This document shows positions 16,585 through 28,643 of a DNA stretch of 46,407 nt, piece by piece; the first letter of the stretch is position 1, and each line of letters begins with the position of its first letter. The DNA comes from an uncultured Actinomycetes bacterium (GTDB lineage Bacteria > Actinomycetota > Actinomycetes > Nanopelagicales > Nanopelagicaceae): the NCBI GenBank assembly GCA_903928745.1, contig CAIYRR010000084.1, positions 1 through 46,407 on the forward strand, in the 5' to 3' direction. Both the position numbers and the translations under genes were made by a program. Below the pieces are notes generated by a model. The model did not search any database, was not told the origin of the DNA, and saw only the letters and a list, made by a program, of their open reading frames with translations.

Positions 16585-18473
16585 CACAGTGTGACCACCC
16601 AAATCGCGGCGACTAAGCCAATTGCTCCGATCAAAATCCACATCGCGTAACTGCGAACGAATCCTGTCTGTGTCGTTCGAAGTGCGGAGCCAGAACCTTG
16701 AACCAATTTCGCAACGCCACGTACTGCGCCGTCGATGATTGATTTATCAGTAACTACCAACGCCTTCGTCAACTTCTGTCCAGTCTTCATAAATACTGCC
16801 TCGTTGAAATCATCTTGCAAGAGATCGCGACGAGCTATTCGGGTGAAGATAGAAACATTTGTTGGAGCGACAAGTGGAATCTCCTTGCGGAGGTACTTAA
16901 CAACCGCTAAACCAACTCCAAGAAGTACGAGAACCAGCGCCAGCACCGATACAACTTCTGGCTTCAGTAATTCACCTTCGTGTACAGGAGATTGTTCTAC
17001 AACTGGTGCAAGCCAATTTTTCAATGAATTTCCGCGAGTAAAAATGAATCCAGATGCGACAGAACCGATAGCAAGTAAAGCCATTGGAAGCCACATCAAA
17101 ACCGGAGACTCATGTGGATGCGCCTTGTCATCCCATCGCTTTGAACCAGCAAAGGTAAGGATGACTACACGAGTCATATAGAAGGCTGTAATCGCGGCGC
17201 CAAGAAGCGCAGCACAACCCAGCGTGATGCCCTTTATTCCGCCAGCGTTAAACGCCACTTCAATAATCTTGTCTTTGGAATAGAAGCCAGCAAATGGTGG
17301 AACGCCAATAATTGCCAAATATCCGAGTCCGAATGTTGCAAAAGTGATTGGCATAAATTTGCTCAAGCCACCATAACGGCGCATATTTACTTCATCATCC
17401 ATGCCATGCATGACCGAGCCGGCACCAAGGAACATTCCCGCTTTAAAGAATCCATGCGTTAGCAAATGCATGATTGCGAATGCATAACCAGCTGGTCCAA
17501 GGCCTGCGCCCAAAACCATGTAACCAATTTGCGACATCGTAGAAGCAGCAAGTGCCTTCTTTATATCGTCCTTGGCTGTACCGATAATCGCACCGAAGAG
17601 AAGTGTGATTGCACCAATAATTGCTACGCATAATTGCGCAGTTGGCGCCGCATCGAAAATAAAGTTAGAACGGGTAATTAAGTACACGCCAGCTGTAACC
17701 ATCGTTGCCGCGTGGATAAGAGCAGAAACCGGTGTTGGGCCAGCCATTGCATCGCCAAGCCATGCCTGCAATGGGAATTGTGCAGACTTACCAGTTGCAG
17801 CGACGAGCAGCATGATTCCGATTGCTGTGAGTGCTCCCGTTGATGCTTGGCTAGCTTGTTCTTTTACTCCAGCAAATGAAACTGTGCCAAGTGTTGCGAA
17901 TGCAATCATGATGGCAAGTGAAAGCCCCATGTCACCAACCCGGTTGGCTACGAATGCTTTCTTGGCTGCCGTTGCATATGTTGGCTTTTGATTCCAGAAA
18001 CCGATGAGCAAGTAAGAAGCCAGACCCACACCTTCCCAACCCACGTAAAGGTTGAGGTAAGAATCGCCAAGAACTAATAAGAGCATGGCTGCAATAAAGA
18101 GGTTGAGGTAGGCAAAGAATCGTCGACGATCCAAATCGTGGGACATGTAGGCAATCGAGTAGATATGAATCAATGTGCCAACGCCAGTAATAAGTAGAAC
18201 GAAGCAGATAGAGAGCTGATCAAGCATCAATCCAGCATCAACCTGGAAGGAGCCAACAGAAATCCAGCTAAAGAGTTTCTGCGTGACAGCTCGTTGTTCT
18301 GTAGAGCGACCCAACATTTGCGAGAACTCATAGAGACCGATAACAAATGCTCCGCCGGACATTGCGGTACCCAGCAGATGTCCCCACTTGTCGGCTTTGC
18401 GACCTGCGAAGAGCAAGAGAGCTGAACCCAACAGTGGCAGTGCGATTAAGTAGACCAAGTAATTGCTTGTCAT
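16584..18473 (-). CDS. nuoL: NADH-quinone oxidoreductase subunit L
   Basis: Distal antiporter-like subunit of complex I, 629 residues. [20 protein letters not shown] carries the conserved Glu. [19 protein letters not shown] and [19 protein letters not shown] are the most conserved NuoL segments, and [18 protein letters not shown] follows. The C-terminal part (from about residue 500) contains the [12 protein letters not shown] region, which should form the long lateral helix and its anchoring helix. It begins 4 bp after the nuoK stop. Confidence 0.97.
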   Translation of the reverse strand: MTSNYLVYLIALPLLGSALLLFAGRKADKWGHLLGTAMSGGAFVIGLYEFSQMLGRSTEQRAVTQKLFSWISVGSFQVDAGLMLDQLSICFVLLITGVGTLIHIYSIAYMSHDLDRRRFFAYLNLFIAAMLLLVLGDSYLNLYVGWEGVGLASYLLIGFWNQKPTYATAAKKAFVANRVGDMGLSLAIMIAFATLGTVSFAGVKEQASQASTGALTAIGIMLLVAATGKSAQFPLQAWLGDAMAGPTPVSALIHAATMVTAGVYLITRSNFIFDAAPTAQLCVAIIGAITLLFGAIIGTAKDDIKKALAASTMSQIGYMVLGAGLGPAGYAFAIMHLLTHGFFKAGMFLGAGSVMHGMDDEVNMRRYGGLSKFMPITFATFGLGYLAIIGVPPFAGFYSKDKIIEVAFNAGGIKGITLGCAALLGAAITAFYMTRVVILTFAGSKRWDDKAHPHESPVLMWLPMALLAIGSVASGFIFTRGNSLKNWLAPVVEQSPVHEGELLKPEVVSVLALVLVLLGVGLAVVKYLRKEIPLVAPTNVSIFTRIARRDLLQDDFNEAVFMKTGQKLTKALVVTDKSIIDGAVRGVAKLVQGSGSALRTTQTGFVRSYAMWILIGAIGLVAAIWVVTL

Positions 18474-18477
18474 CAGA

Positions 18478-18777
18478 TCACCGCTTCAACAAACTGGCAT
18501 CATCAACTGATGCCGAACGACGTGATCGATAGATCGTCACGATGATTGCAAGTCCCACAACAACTTCACACGCAGCCACGACCATCGTGAAGAAGGCCAT
18601 TACTTGGCCATCAAGATTGCCGTTGATACGCGCAAAAGTTACAAAAGCTAGATTGGCAGCGTTGAGCATGAGCTCCACACACATGAAAACAACGATTGCA
18701 TTTCGGCGAACCACAACACCAATAGCGCCGATCGTAAATAGGAGTGCAGAGACGTACAAGTAATTAGCGGCGTTCAT
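18478..18777 (-). CDS. nuoK: NADH-quinone oxidoreductase subunit K
   Basis: A small membrane subunit of 99 residues with three hydrophobic helices. [17 protein letters not shown] holds the conserved Glu of the E-channel, and [17 protein letters not shown] holds the second conserved Glu in helix 3. Both acidic residues in mid-membrane are expected for proton transfer. The start codon overlaps the nuoJ stop as TAATG. Confidence 0.97.
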   Translation of the reverse strand: MNAANYLYVSALLFTIGAIGVVVRRNAIVVFMCVELMLNAANLAFVTFARINGNLDGQVMAFFTMVVAACEVVVGLAIIVTIYRSRRSASVDDASLLKR

Positions 18778-19565
18778 TACTTCTCCCCCTCCTCGTTGGC
18801 TAATTCAATTAATTGGAAAGGCTTGGAATCGATAACATCTCCACGCGCTTTAAGCATCGCGGAAACGGATGCCTCAGAAGCGGTGCCATCAGGTAGCAGA
18901 GCAGGAACATCAACGGCGTTATGAAGCGCGTAAACACCTGGGTTTGGAAGACCAGCCGCACTTCCTAATGACTCTCCACGGAAGCGCTTAATTGAAAGTT
19001 CTCGCTGTGTTGGTCGAGCGACAAGTCTGTGATTGTGTGCCAAAACCATCGCACCAAGAGCGGCGGTAATAAGAAGAGCTGAAACAACTTCGAATGGCCA
19101 CACATAGGTAGAGAAAAGCAGTTGCGCTAGAGCGGGTACATTTCCGGCTGCATTTGCGTCAGTCAACCCAACCATGTCACTACCTAGCGTTGCACGACCT
19201 AAGAGAGAGACCATAAGTCCGCCAAAACCAACTGCGGCAGTAATCGCGATGGGACGCAATCCTGGAATTGTTTCTTTCAACGAGTCAGCGCTATCTACAC
19301 CGACAAGCATCAAAATAAAGAGGAAGAGCATCATGACTGCTCCTGTGTATACAACGACTTGAACAATGCCGAGGAATAGAGCGTCTTGTGCAATGTAGAA
19401 AATCGCCAAAGTGATCATGACCCATGCAAGCAAAATTGCCGAGTGGACTGCTTTCTTTGAGAGCAACATTCCTAACGCTGCAACAATCGCCAGTGGTGCC
19501 AAGAACCAGAACATCACTGCTTCTGGTGTAGTGGTCTTTCCGACTTCAATCGCAAGATTAATCAT
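18777..19565 (-). CDS. nuoJ: NADH-quinone oxidoreductase subunit J
   Basis: Membrane subunit of complex I, 262 residues. Five hydrophobic helices fill the first 170 residues, with [21 protein letters not shown] (conserved Tyr and Gly of the flexible third helix) as the signature. The remaining roughly 90 residues form a soluble tail with no recognisable motif; such hydrophilic C-terminal tails occur in actinobacterial NuoJ. The start ATG lies inside the nuoI end (8-nt overlap). Confidence 0.95.
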   Translation of the reverse strand: MINLAIEVGKTTTPEAVMFWFLAPLAIVAALGMLLSKKAVHSAILLAWVMITLAIFYIAQDALFLGIVQVVVYTGAVMMLFLFILMLVGVDSADSLKETIPGLRPIAITAAVGFGGLMVSLLGRATLGSDMVGLTDANAAGNVPALAQLLFSTYVWPFEVVSALLITAALGAMVLAHNHRLVARPTQRELSIKRFRGESLGSAAGLPNPGVYALHNAVDVPALLPDGTASEASVSAMLKARGDVIDSKPFQLIELANEEGEK

Positions 19566-20196
19566 GCTTCACCTCACTTGATGTTTCTTGAGATGGGTGG
19601 AAACCAAGTACATCGCCTTTGTAATAATTGCTGTCATCCATTCCTGGATACATTGCATGAGGCGGAGCCAACATTCCTTGACGAAGAGGCGCCAAGAGAT
19701 CTTCTTTTTCGAAAATGAGTTTGGAACGAGAATCATCTGCCAATTCATATTCATTGGTCATTGTTAGCGCCCTTGTTGGACAAGCTTCGATGCAAAGACC
19801 GCAGAAAATGCAGCGCAAGTAATTGATTTGGTAGACCTTGCCGAAGCGCTCACCGGGAGACATGCGATGCTCTTCGGTATTGGATTCACCTTCGACATAA
19901 ATCGCATCTGCAGGACATGCCCATGCACAAAGTTCGCAACCGATGCACTTTTCTAGTCCATCTGGATGGCGATTGAGTTGGTGGCGGCCATGAAAACGTG
20001 GCGCTGTTGGCTCTTTTACTTCAGGATACGAAACCGTATTGACCTTCTTGAACATGGTTCGGAAAGTGACCCAGAATCCTAAGAGCTGCGTAGTAAATGA
20101 AGCAGGCCCATCGTTTACAACGGGCTTAGAAGTCACTGCTTCTAGCCCAAGATCGCGACGAGTTGGCTCTACTTCGTTATTCATGTTCTCAGACAC
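19558..20196 (-). CDS. nuoI: NADH-quinone oxidoreductase subunit I (two 4Fe-4S ferredoxin)
   Basis: Peripheral-arm subunit holding clusters N6a and N6b. The two ferredoxin motifs are [16 protein letters not shown] and [16 protein letters not shown], each CxxCxxCxxxCP. [18 protein letters not shown] before the first motif is typical. Two starts are possible: GTG 20196, placed 4 nt after GGGGAG and overlapping the nuoH stop, or ATG 20184 four codons on ([10 protein letters not shown]). I prefer GTG for its ribosome site, with little certainty. The first 50 residues or so are a poorly conserved extension. About 212 residues in total. Confidence 0.96.
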   Translation of the reverse strand: MSENMNNEVEPTRRDLGLEAVTSKPVVNDGPASFTTQLLGFWVTFRTMFKKVNTVSYPEVKEPTAPRFHGRHQLNRHPDGLEKCIGCELCAWACPADAIYVEGESNTEEHRMSPGERFGKVYQINYLRCIFCGLCIEACPTRALTMTNEYELADDSRSKLIFEKEDLLAPLRQGMLAPPHAMYPGMDDSNYYKGDVLGFHPSQETSSEVKHD

Positions 20197-21418
20197 GTGG
20201 CTCCCCCAACTGTGCGCTTTCTGCGCCTGGCATCTGTGGAACAGCAAATGTTGGAGCATCGAAATTATCTTCAGGCAAAATGCGCGCGCGCTTTTTCACC
20301 GAATCAAATGCAACGTTGATTCCTAAGACGATCAAGACAACCACACTTGCAAAGCCAAGAACCGTGACTCGTGATGCACCATTGAGTGACATGACCCGGA
20401 GTGTTGCAACAACCATGATCCAGAAAAGACTGACAGGAATCAAAACCTTCCAACCAAATTTCATGAATTGGTCATAACGCATACGAGGCAATGTTCCGCG
20501 TAGCCAAACGAAAATAAAGAAGAAGAAAATTACTTTGGCGAAGAACCAAATTAAGGTAAACCAGCCGCCGAGCCATTGCTCTGTAAATCCAAGACCTGGA
20601 AGTGCGTGATATCCACCAAGGAAAAGTGTTGTCGCCAGAGCTGATACGGCGACGATGTTTACGTACTCTGCAAGGAAGAAGAGCGCGAATTTAAGAGATG
20701 AATATTCGGTATGGAAACCACCAACGAGTTCGCCTTCGGCTTCAGCTAAGTCAAATGGCGCACGGTTTGTTTCGCCGACCATTGAAATCGCGTAGATAAC
20801 GAATGATGGGAACAAGACAACTGCAAACCACCATTTTTGTTGTGCCGCAACAATTTCAGAAGTCGACATCGAACCTGAGTAAATAAAGACGGCAACAAGT
20901 GAAAGCCCCATGGCTACTTCATATGAAATAACTTGGGCGCTCGATCGAAGACCACCAAGTAATGGGTAGGTCGAACCTGACGACCAACCAGCAAGAACAA
21001 TTCCGTAAACACCAATGGATGCAATTGCCAGAATGTAGAGAACTCCAACAGGAAGATCTGTAAGTTGCATCGCAGTTTTATGACCAACGAGCGTCACTGG
21101 CCCACTCATTGGAATAACAGCAAAGGACATAAAACATGCAGTTGCGCTAATTATCGGAGCAATAACAAAAACAATTTTGTCGGCGGCGGCAGGAATGAGA
21201 TCTTCCTTAAGGGCTAACTTCACGCCATCGGCAAGTGCCTGAACCAATCCGAATGGTCCCACGCGGTTTGGTCCAAGGCGCATCTGCATGCGGGCAACAA
21301 TGCGACGCTCGCCCCAGACAGATAAGAGCGTAAGAACAACACATAGTGCGAAGACCAGCACGCCTTTGACGGCGATCAACCAGCCTGGATCTTGTCCGAG
21401 AAGTTGCGCAGTTGTCAT
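20189..21418 (-). CDS. nuoH: NADH-quinone oxidoreductase subunit H
   Basis: Membrane subunit that forms much of the quinone chamber, 409 residues. The signatures are [56 protein letters not shown] and [19 protein letters not shown], plus [19 protein letters not shown] near the end. I chose ATG 21418, overlapping the nuoG stop as TAATG; the open frame extends 29 codons upstream into nuoG without NuoH character. A short soluble tail after the last helix is normal in actinobacteria. Confidence 0.97.
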   Translation of the reverse strand: MTTAQLLGQDPGWLIAVKGVLVFALCVVLTLLSVWGERRIVARMQMRLGPNRVGPFGLVQALADGVKLALKEDLIPAAADKIVFVIAPIISATACFMSFAVIPMSGPVTLVGHKTAMQLTDLPVGVLYILAIASIGVYGIVLAGWSSGSTYPLLGGLRSSAQVISYEVAMGLSLVAVFIYSGSMSTSEIVAAQQKWWFAVVLFPSFVIYAISMVGETNRAPFDLAEAEGELVGGFHTEYSSLKFALFFLAEYVNIVAVSALATTLFLGGYHALPGLGFTEQWLGGWFTLIWFFAKVIFFFFIFVWLRGTLPRMRYDQFMKFGWKVLIPVSLFWIMVVATLRVMSLNGASRVTVLGFASVVVLIVLGINVAFDSVKKRARILPEDNFDAPTFAVPQMPGAESAQLGEPRV

Positions 21419-23772
21419 TAGTCCTTCACCACCGTTACTACAGCGCCATTGGCAACAGCCAGTGTGGCGAGAATGTGTGAACCACGTGAATTGCGTGGCA
21501 TCCAAACTGCATCATCATGAATTGCACCGGCTTCAACCAGTACAGGAAGCACGATTGCTCCGTGAGAATTTGAAACTCGAACCGCATCACCAGTGACTAC
21601 GCCAATTGATTGGGCACGACTTGGTGAAATCACAATGACTGTTTGACGAGCAGTACCAGCAAGATTCTCTTCTCCATCTTGCAGTGAACCGGCATCAAGC
21701 AATCGGCGCCAAGATGTCAAGAGTGCATCGGTTGCACCTAATGTCGGAGCGTTTGCTGGCGCAACTGGAACAAATGCAGAAACCGCACCATCCCATTTGC
21801 CAAGAGAGGCGAACTCTTTTGCTGCCGATGAAACTGTTGGCAATGCAATTGAGCGACCAAGCTTCTCCGAAATCATTGTCAGAATGCGAACATCGCTACG
21901 GTTAAGTGATTCCACTACAGCTGCTTCAAAGTTGCGGCCGCGACCTTCCCAGTTAACAAACGTTCCAGATTTTTCAGTGATTGCTGCGACTGGCAAAACT
22001 ACATCGGCAAGCTTTGTTACCGCGCTTTCACGAATTTCTAGCGAGACAACAAATGCTTTCTTTATTGCAGAAATTGCTTCGTGACTTTTATCTGCATCCA
22101 CTGGATCGATACCACCGATGACGAGTGCATCGAGAGTTCCAGTATTTACTGCTGCGAATATTTCAGAGCTGCTACGACCCACCGCAGCAGGAAGTGAATC
22201 AACGCCCCAAGCTGCGGCAACATCTACACGAGCGGCCGCATCAGTAACTGGACGACCACCAGGGAGGAGGTTGCCAATTGCACCAGCATTGAGCGCGCCA
22301 CGTTCGCCTGCACGACGAGGAATCCACGCCAACTTTGCACCGCTCTTTTGAGCAAGGGCAACGACAGCAGAAAGTGTTCCAGCGCTTTCAGATGCACGTT
22401 CTCCGACAAGGATGATTGATTTATCAGTGAGTTCTTGTGCAGCAACCGCTTGTGCCTCTGTACCAGGGGCAACGCAAACGAAATTCGCTTTGAGTTTTTC
22501 CGCGCCGATTGAAAGTTTGGTACCAATCGTTGTCACTTTAAGAGAACGTTTTCTTACCTGCCTGTTGATTCGCAGAAAGACGATTGGTGATTCTTCTTCT
22601 GGTTCAAATCCAACAAGGAGTATCGAATCAGCGCGATCAATGTCACGATAAGAAGGTGCAGAGTCAACAACAGTTGAAGCCAAGAAATCGCGCTCTTCAT
22701 CAGATGTGATGCGTGAGCGGAAATCAATGTCGTTTGTACCAAGAGCAACACGAGCAAATTTGCTATAACCGTATGCATCCTCGAGAGTCACGCGACCACC
22801 AACTAGTACAGCAGCACGCTTGTCCTGAAGACCTGCTGCGGCAGCGGCTAACGCTTCAGGCCATGAGGCAACTTGAAGTTCGCCAGAGGCATCACGCACC
22901 ATTGGTTGCGTAATGCGATCTGCTGCCGTTACATACTTAAATGCCCAACGACCCTTATCGCAGTTCCACTCTTCGTTTACATCGGTGTCATCGCCAGCGA
23001 GGCGACGAAGTGTTTTTCCGCGACGTACATCGGTACGCATGGAACAACCTGCCGCGCAATGTTCGCAAGCAGAAGGAGTAGAAACTAAATCAAAAGGGCG
23101 CGCATGGAAGCGATAGGAAGCACCTGTAAGTGCGCCTACTGGGCATATCTGAACAACGTTGCCCGAGAAGTACGACTCAAAGGGTTGCTTTTCATAGATT
23201 CCAACTTGTTGAAGCGCGCCACGTTCGTTGAGAGTAATAAATGGATCGCCAGCAATCTGATCTGAGAATCGCGTGCAACGAGCACATAAAACGCAACGTT
23301 CGCGATCAAGAAGAACTTGCGAGGAAATATTTATTGGCTTTTCAAATGTGCGCTTGGTTCCTTCGAAACGAGATTCGGTACGTCCCGTGCTCATCGCTTG
23401 GTTTTGCAATGGGCACTCGCCACCCTTGTCGCAAACTGGGCAATCAAGTGGGTGGTTGATTAACAAAAGTTCCATTACGCCTTTTTGAGCTTTTTCAGCA
23501 ACAGGCGAAGTCAATTGAGTCTTAACGATCATTCCGGGTTCAACAGGAATTGTGCACGAAGCTTGTGGCTTTGGAAATGCGCGACCATTAATTTCAATGT
23601 CAACGAGGCACTGACGACATGCACCTACTGGATCAAGCAATGGGTGGTCGCAGAAACGAGGAATTTGAATTCCAAGCTTCTCTGCGGCACGAATAACCAA
23701 AGTGCCTTTAGGTACGGAAATTTCAAAACCATCGACAATAACGGTGATCATGTCTACGACATCAGTACTCAT
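21418..23772 (-). CDS. nuoG: NADH-quinone oxidoreductase subunit G
   Basis: The largest peripheral-arm subunit, 784 residues. A 2Fe-2S ferredoxin domain ([15 protein letters not shown], then a fourth Cys) gives N1b. [17 protein letters not shown] gives the His-ligated N3. [10 protein letters not shown] with a distant CPVGAL gives the ferredoxin-like clusters. [15 protein letters not shown] with a later NCDKGRW fits the optional off-path cluster N7. The rest is a molybdopterin-oxidoreductase-like fold without cofactor function, ending in a small beta-barrel section ([19 protein letters not shown]). The nuoF stop lies immediately before its ATG. Confidence 0.97.
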   Translation of the reverse strand: MSTDVVDMITVIVDGFEISVPKGTLVIRAAEKLGIQIPRFCDHPLLDPVGACRQCLVDIEINGRAFPKPQASCTIPVEPGMIVKTQLTSPVAEKAQKGVMELLLINHPLDCPVCDKGGECPLQNQAMSTGRTESRFEGTKRTFEKPINISSQVLLDRERCVLCARCTRFSDQIAGDPFITLNERGALQQVGIYEKQPFESYFSGNVVQICPVGALTGASYRFHARPFDLVSTPSACEHCAAGCSMRTDVRRGKTLRRLAGDDTDVNEEWNCDKGRWAFKYVTAADRITQPMVRDASGELQVASWPEALAAAAAGLQDKRAAVLVGGRVTLEDAYGYSKFARVALGTNDIDFRSRITSDEERDFLASTVVDSAPSYRDIDRADSILLVGFEPEEESPIVFLRINRQVRKRSLKVTTIGTKLSIGAEKLKANFVCVAPGTEAQAVAAQELTDKSIILVGERASESAGTLSAVVALAQKSGAKLAWIPRRAGERGALNAGAIGNLLPGGRPVTDAAARVDVAAAWGVDSLPAAVGRSSSEIFAAVNTGTLDALVIGGIDPVDADKSHEAISAIKKAFVVSLEIRESAVTKLADVVLPVAAITEKSGTFVNWEGRGRNFEAAVVESLNRSDVRILTMISEKLGRSIALPTVSSAAKEFASLGKWDGAVSAFVPVAPANAPTLGATDALLTSWRRLLDAGSLQDGEENLAGTARQTVIVISPSRAQSIGVVTGDAVRVSNSHGAIVLPVLVEAGAIHDDAVWMPRNSRGSHILATLAVANGAVVTVVKD

Positions 23773-25080
23773 TTACGCACCTGCCTTTGCTGATGCGAAA
23801 AGTGTTGAGGCGTGAGAATCAAATGGGCATCCGGCGTTCGTGACATGTGCAATGTATTCGTCGCGGAAATGTTTGATTGAAGAACTAATCGAACTTGTTG
23901 CACCATCACCGAGTGCGCAGAAAGAGCGACCCAAAATGTTTTCGCAAAGATCGAGTAACTTATCCAAATCGGCAGCTGTGCCTTTGCCGTTTTCAAGATC
24001 GCGCAAGATTTGTACCAACCACCATGTGCCTTCGCGACAAGGTGTGCACTTTCCGCATGATTCGTGCTTGTAGAACTCAGTCCAACGAAGTACTGCACGA
24101 ACTACGCAAGTTGTTTCATCAAAAATTTGCAATGCCTTTGTACCGAGCATCGAACCTGCTGCTGCTACACCTTCATAATCAAGAGGTGTATCAAGTTGAT
24201 CTGCAGTGAAGATCGGCGTTGATGATCCACCCGGAGTCCAGAACTTAAGTTGGTGGCCTTCGCGAACTCCACCAGCAAGTTCGAGAATCTCACGCAATGT
24301 GATTCCCAGTGGTGCTTCAAATTGACCTGGATTAGCAACGTGACCGGAGAGCGAATAAAGAGTCATTCCCTTGCTCTTTTCGGTACCCATCGCGGAGAAC
24401 CACTCAGGACCATTCGCAATAATTGCTGGCACTGACGAAATAGATTCAACGTTATTTACAACAGTTGGCCTTGCATAGAGACCAGCGATGGCAGGAAATG
24501 GAGGACGCAAGCGCGGTTGACCGCGGTAGCCCTCAAGCGAATCAAGTAGCGCTGTTTCTTCTCCGCAAATATATGCACCGGCTCCGACGTGAAGAACGAG
24601 TTCTAAGTCTTGACCACTCTTAAATACATTTTTTCCGAGATATCCCGCAGCGTATGCATCTTCGATTGCTTGCTGAAGACGTCGAGCAACATGTGCTACT
24701 TCGCCGCGAATATAAATGAATGCGTACTTTGCGCGAATGGCATAAGAGGCGATGATGATTCCTTCAACGAGTACGTGAGGATTGGCCAGAAGTAATGGCA
24801 TGTCCTTGCACGTTCCTGGTTCGGATTCGTCAGCATTAACAACGAGATAGTGATCCTTGTTATCGCCTTGAGGAATAAATCCCCATTTCATGCCCGTAGG
24901 GAAACCAGCACCACCACGACCGCGAAGTCCAGAATCTTTAACGAGTTGAATAACAGCGTCCGGCTCCATCTTGAGAGCTTTTGCTGCAGCTTTATATCCG
25001 CCATGACGCTTGTATCCGGCCATTGTGAATGAATCTTCTTCATCCCAATGTGCAGAAAGAACTGGAGTCAACGCTGTCAT
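23773..25080 (-). CDS. nuoF: NADH-quinone oxidoreductase subunit F
   Basis: The NADH- and FMN-binding subunit, 435 residues. DSGLRGRGGAGFPTGMKWG is the glycine-rich nucleotide loop, YLVVNADESEPGTCKD contacts FMN, and GAGAYICGEETALLDSLEG is the NADH site. ESCGKCTPCREG plus a later CALGDGA Cys binds cluster N3. It overlaps the nuoE stop by 4 nt (ATGA). Confidence 0.98.
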   Translation of the reverse strand: MTALTPVLSAHWDEEDSFTMAGYKRHGGYKAAAKALKMEPDAVIQLVKDSGLRGRGGAGFPTGMKWGFIPQGDNKDHYLVVNADESEPGTCKDMPLLLANPHVLVEGIIIASYAIRAKYAFIYIRGEVAHVARRLQQAIEDAYAAGYLGKNVFKSGQDLELVLHVGAGAYICGEETALLDSLEGYRGQPRLRPPFPAIAGLYARPTVVNNVESISSVPAIIANGPEWFSAMGTEKSKGMTLYSLSGHVANPGQFEAPLGITLREILELAGGVREGHQLKFWTPGGSSTPIFTADQLDTPLDYEGVAAAGSMLGTKALQIFDETTCVVRAVLRWTEFYKHESCGKCTPCREGTWWLVQILRDLENGKGTAADLDKLLDLCENILGRSFCALGDGATSSISSSIKHFRDEYIAHVTNAGCPFDSHASTLFASAKAGA

Positions 25081-25709
25081 TTCTTTGACCCCTTCTTAGA
25101 AAGTCTTAGGCCCAGCAAAGAAGGTGCACCTGCTTGAACGCCTTCATTTGCATGTCCATCGTTAAGACCTGCAAGTACTGCGGAGTTTTCTTTCCACGTT
25201 GGAAGAACATTTGGTCCGCGAGTTGGAGGAATTGGTTTACCAGCGCGCATCGAATCAACAAGATCCTTCGCAGACTGAACAGTTTGGTTGTCGTAAAATT
25301 CCCAGTTAGCCATAACAACCGGTGCATAATCGCATGCAGCGTTACATTCGAGATGCTCTAGCGAAACTTTTCCGTCGGCAGTAACGCCATCGTTTTCAAG
25401 TCCAAGATGCTCTTTAAGTCCTTCGAGGATTTCGTCGCCGCCCATGATTGCGCACAAAGTATTTGTGCAAACACCAACGTGATATTCACCCATTGGCTTG
25501 CGCTTGTACTGGGTGTAGAAAGTTGCAACTGCTGAAACTTCGGCTGTTGTGATACTTAATTTCGCTGAGATTTCTTCAATACCTTCGTTGGTGACAAAGC
25601 CGGCTAGAGATTGCACATAGTGAAGCAATGGCATGATGGCCGATCGCGAACGTGGATAACGCGCGATAATTGAATCCATCACGGAGAGTTCTTGCTCGGA
25701 ATATGCCAT
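25077..25709 (-). CDS. nuoE: NADH-quinone oxidoreductase subunit E
   Basis: Thioredoxin-fold subunit with the 2Fe-2S cluster N1a, 210 residues. The N-terminal helical part carries SRSAIMPLLHYVQS and ATFYTQYKRKP. The cluster ligands are in VGVCTNTLCAIMGG and LEHLECNAACDYAPVVM. About 50 residues of low-complexity tail follow, as in other actinobacteria. The start overlaps the nuoD stop (TAATG). Confidence 0.97.
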   Translation of the reverse strand: MAYSEQELSVMDSIIARYPRSRSAIMPLLHYVQSLAGFVTNEGIEEISAKLSITTAEVSAVATFYTQYKRKPMGEYHVGVCTNTLCAIMGGDEILEGLKEHLGLENDGVTADGKVSLEHLECNAACDYAPVVMANWEFYDNQTVQSAKDLVDSMRAGKPIPPTRGPNVLPTWKENSAVLAGLNDGHANEGVQAGAPSLLGLRLSKKGSKK

Positions 25710-27049
25710 TAGCGGTCAACACCACCCAACACAGGATCGATAGAGGCAACCGCGCCAATGATGTCGGCGATCAAGCTGCCTTCACACATTGCTGCTGTTG
25801 CCTGCAGGTTATTAAAGGAAGGTTCACGAAAGTGCACTCGATAAGGCTTAGTGCCTCCGTCGGAAACAAGGTGCACACCAAGTTCGCCGCGAGGGGATTC
25901 GATTGCTGAATAAACCTGACCGGCTGGAACACGGAAACCTTCGGTAACAAGTTTGAAGTGATGAATGAGTGACTCCATGGACGTTCCCATGATTTCTCGA
26001 ATGTGATCGAGAGAGTTTCCCATTCCATCTGAACCAAGGGCCAACTGCGATGGCCAAGCAATTTTCTTATCTGCAACCATTACAGGTGCACCTTCAAGTT
26101 TTTCCAACTTATCGATGCACTGTTCAATGATGCGAAGTGATTGCTCAAGTTCGTTCATACGAATCAAGAAGCGACCATAAACATCAGAAGTGTTTGCTGT
26201 GACGACATCGAAGTTGTAATCCTCGTATCCACAATATGGCTGCAATTTGCGCAAATCCCAAGGCATTCCCGTTGAACGCAGAACTGGACCTGTGATTCCT
26301 AGCGTTGTGCAACCTGCAAGATCCAGGAATCCAATACCTTCGGTCCGCTTCATCCAAATGGTGTTACCAATGAGCAACTTGTCATTGTCCTTGAAGTCAC
26401 GACGCAATTCCTTAACGGTCTCGCGAAGCTTTGGTAGCGCTCCAGCTGGAAGATCTTGAGCGACTCCACCTGGGCGCACATAAGCCATATTCATTCGAAG
26501 ACCAGAGATGATTTCAAAAACATCCAAAACTTTTTCGCGCTCACGGAAGCAGAAGATCATTGGAGAAAGCGCGCCGAGTTCTAGCGCACCTGTTCCGAGA
26601 GCAACCATGTGTGATGAGATGCGATTGAATTCCATCATCATGACGCGAATAACGCTGGCGCGCTCTGGCACATCATTTGTAATTCCAAGAAGTTTTTCTA
26701 CACCTAAGCAGTAGGCAGTTTCATTGAAGAGCGGAGCCAAGTAATCCATACGGGTTACGAATGTGACACCTTGAGTCCAACTGCGATATTCGGCGTTCTT
26801 TTCAATACCTGTATGAAGGTATCCAATTCCGCAACGCAATTCAGTAACGGTTTCACCTTCAAGTTCAAGAACAAGGCGAAGCACACCGTGAGTTGATGGG
26901 TGCTGTGGTCCCATGTTGACGACAACGCGTTCTTCTTTAGTTGCGCCGATTTCAGTGACAAGCGCATCCCAATCGCCACCGGTTACAGAGAAAACTTTTC
27001 CTTCTGTGGTTTCGCGTGAACTTGCGTATGGATCGCTATACGTCGTCAT
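25709..27049 (-). CDS. nuoD: NADH-quinone oxidoreductase subunit D
   Basis: The 49-kDa-type subunit that forms the quinone pocket with NuoB, 446 residues. [20 protein letters not shown] includes the conserved His-rich quinone loop. [35 protein letters not shown] and the C-terminal [16 protein letters not shown] and [19 protein letters not shown] are all hallmark segments. Separate from nuoC, unlike the fused NuoCD of enterobacteria. The start overlaps the nuoC stop by 4 nt. Confidence 0.98.
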   Translation of the reverse strand: MTTYSDPYASSRETTEGKVFSVTGGDWDALVTEIGATKEERVVVNMGPQHPSTHGVLRLVLELEGETVTELRCGIGYLHTGIEKNAEYRSWTQGVTFVTRMDYLAPLFNETAYCLGVEKLLGITNDVPERASVIRVMMMEFNRISSHMVALGTGALELGALSPMIFCFREREKVLDVFEIISGLRMNMAYVRPGGVAQDLPAGALPKLRETVKELRRDFKDNDKLLIGNTIWMKRTEGIGFLDLAGCTTLGITGPVLRSTGMPWDLRKLQPYCGYEDYNFDVVTANTSDVYGRFLIRMNELEQSLRIIEQCIDKLEKLEGAPVMVADKKIAWPSQLALGSDGMGNSLDHIREIMGTSMESLIHHFKLVTEGFRVPAGQVYSAIESPRGELGVHLVSDGGTKPYRVHFREPSFNNLQATAAMCEGSLIADIIGAVASIDPVLGGVDR

Positions 27050-27675
27050 CGGTAGGACCTGCGCTCGTTAGGAGGTGGCACAGTTGCGCCCTTGTATTCA
27101 ACGGGAATTCCACCCAATGGGTAATCCTTGCGTTGCGGATGTCCGCGCCAATCGTCAGGCATCAAGATGCGAGTGAGTCCTGGATGTCCGTCAAAAACGA
27201 TTCCGAACATGTCGAAGGTTTCGCGTTCGTTCCAATTGTTGCCTGCCCAAACTTCAACAAGTGAAGGAAGGTGTGGATCAGAATCCGGAACTGAAACCTC
27301 AAGGCGGATGCGACGATTGTGCGTCATTGAAAGCAATGGATAGACAGCATGTAATTCACGATTTGTATCGGATGGATAGTGCGCTCCATTGACGCCAAGG
27401 CACATTTCAAAGAGCAATTTGTCGCGAAGAATCATGGCGACTTCAACTAATCTTTCGCGCTTGACGTGCAGTGTGAGCTCCCCGCGATCAACAACTACTC
27501 GCTCAATTGCATCAGCAAAATCGGGATAAGCGCGCTCTAAATCATCGGCTACTTCATCAAAATATCCGCCGTAAGGACGTTCGCTAGAACCAGTGGATGC
27601 CGCAGTGCGTACAAGCCCACCGTAACCTGACGTATCGCCGGAGCCTTTAGCCCCGAACATTCCCTGATCGCTCAT
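27046..27675 (-). CDS. nuoC: NADH-quinone oxidoreductase subunit C
   Basis: The 30-kDa-type peripheral subunit, 209 residues. The core has [21 protein letters not shown], then [20 protein letters not shown] and [19 protein letters not shown], the signature of the family. The first 40 residues are glycine-rich and variable. The start overlaps the nuoB stop by 4 nt. Confidence 0.97.
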   Translation of the reverse strand: MSDQGMFGAKGSGDTSGYGGLVRTAASTGSSERPYGGYFDEVADDLERAYPDFADAIERVVVDRGELTLHVKRERLVEVAMILRDKLLFEMCLGVNGAHYPSDTNRELHAVYPLLSMTHNRRIRLEVSVPDSDPHLPSLVEVWAGNNWNERETFDMFGIVFDGHPGLTRILMPDDWRGHPQRKDYPLGGIPVEYKGATVPPPNERRSYR

Positions 27676-28238
27676 GCGAGCAATCCCTTCAACTGATGCG
27701 TTGGCTTTGCTGCCATTGCTGCTGCTTCAACTTCGCGGATGATGCGCTCGCGGTTTGGTCCAAGCTTTTCGTTATTGATATTTTCGTGAAGCTTCAAGAT
27801 TGCATCCATCAACATTTCTGGACGCGGCGGACAACCTGGCAAATAAATATCTACAGGCACTACGTGATCAACACCTTGCACAATTGCGTAGTTGTTAAAC
27901 ATTCCACCTGATGATGCGCAAGCACCCATCGCGATTACCCACTTTGGCGCAGCCATTTGATCATAAATCTGGCGAAGCACTGGAGCCATTTTGTTAGATA
28001 CACGACCGGCAACAATCATTAAATCTGCTTGACGTGGCGAAGCGCGGAAAACTTCCATTCCAAATCGCGCTAGGTCATAACGTCCACCACCGGCAGCCAT
28101 CATTTCAATTGCGCAACATGCAAGACCGAATGTTGCTGGCCACAGTGAGTTCTTACGCATGTAACCAGCAAGTTTTTCAACACTGGTTAATACAAGACCG
28201 CTAGGTAATTTTTCCTCTAGACCCACAATTAGTCCCAT
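27672..28238 (-). CDS. nuoB: NADH-quinone oxidoreductase subunit B
   Basis: Subunit with the terminal cluster N2 that hands electrons to menaquinone, 188 residues. The N2 ligands are visible in [11 protein letters not shown] (tandem Cys), [12 protein letters not shown] and [32 protein letters not shown] lies between them as expected. It overlaps the end of nuoA by 10 nt. Confidence 0.98.
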   Translation of the reverse strand: MGLIVGLEEKLPSGLVLTSVEKLAGYMRKNSLWPATFGLACCAIEMMAAGGGRYDLARFGMEVFRASPRQADLMIVAGRVSNKMAPVLRQIYDQMAAPKWVIAMGACASSGGMFNNYAIVQGVDHVVPVDIYLPGCPPRPEMLMDAILKLHENINNEKLGPNRERIIREVEAAAMAAKPTHQLKGLLA

Positions 28239-28600
28239 TCCAATCCGCCGCGGCGCCAGACATATGCATATGCAACAAATACCGTGGCGATGAAAATACC
28301 CATTTCAGCAAGACCGAATACGCCGAGCTTGTCGAAAGTAACGGCCCATGGATAAAGGAAAACAATTTCAATATCAAAAATAATAAAGAGCATTGCGGTT
28401 AAGAAATATTTAATTGGAAACCGTCCGCCTTCAGCAGCTTGTGGACTTGGTTCAATTCCGCATTCATAGGCTTGCGCTTTGGCTCGGTTGTAACGCTTTG
28501 GCCCCGTGATCGCCGCAATGACAAGTGATATAGCAGCAAATCCGAAACCAATGGCTCCGATGACCAGAATCGGTACATAAGGATTGGGTGTGGATGTCAT
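28229..28600 (-). CDS. nuoA: NADH-quinone oxidoreductase subunit A
   Basis: Small membrane subunit of 123 residues with three hydrophobic helices, first gene of the nuo operon. [20 protein letters not shown] (the loop with the conserved Cys) followed by [20 protein letters not shown] is diagnostic. A TAGGAT box lies 10 nt before the ATG, and no clear ribosome site is seen, so the operon message probably has almost no leader. Confidence 0.97.
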   Translation of the reverse strand: MTSTPNPYVPILVIGAIGFGFAAISLVIAAITGPKRYNRAKAQAYECGIEPSPQAAEGGRFPIKYFLTAMLFIIFDIEIVFLYPWAVTFDKLGVFGLAEMGIFIATVFVAYAYVWRRGGLEWD

Positions 28601-28610
28601 GATGAGCCAA

Positions 28611-28616
28611 ATCCTA
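28611..28616 (-). promoter_or_regulatory. -10 box TAGGAT of the nuo operon
   Basis: TAGGAT on the minus strand sits in the short gap between menG and nuoA and ends 10 nt before the nuoA ATG. It is the only promoter-like box seen for the 16-kb operon. The -35 region is weak. Confidence 0.5.
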
Positions 28617-28643
28617 GGGTTTCCAGCGTCATCTTAAATACCG

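Noticed and set aside
16585-16641. 19-codon N-terminal extension of nuoM
   Set aside because: It reads back into nuoL, and the family start fits MSNVNWLTT at 16584. The same reasoning removes the extensions of nuoH (to 21505), nuoI (to 20259) and menD (to 32802).
23769-24098. 109-codon open frame on the minus strand
   Set aside because: Out-of-frame shadow inside nuoF with no domain signal.
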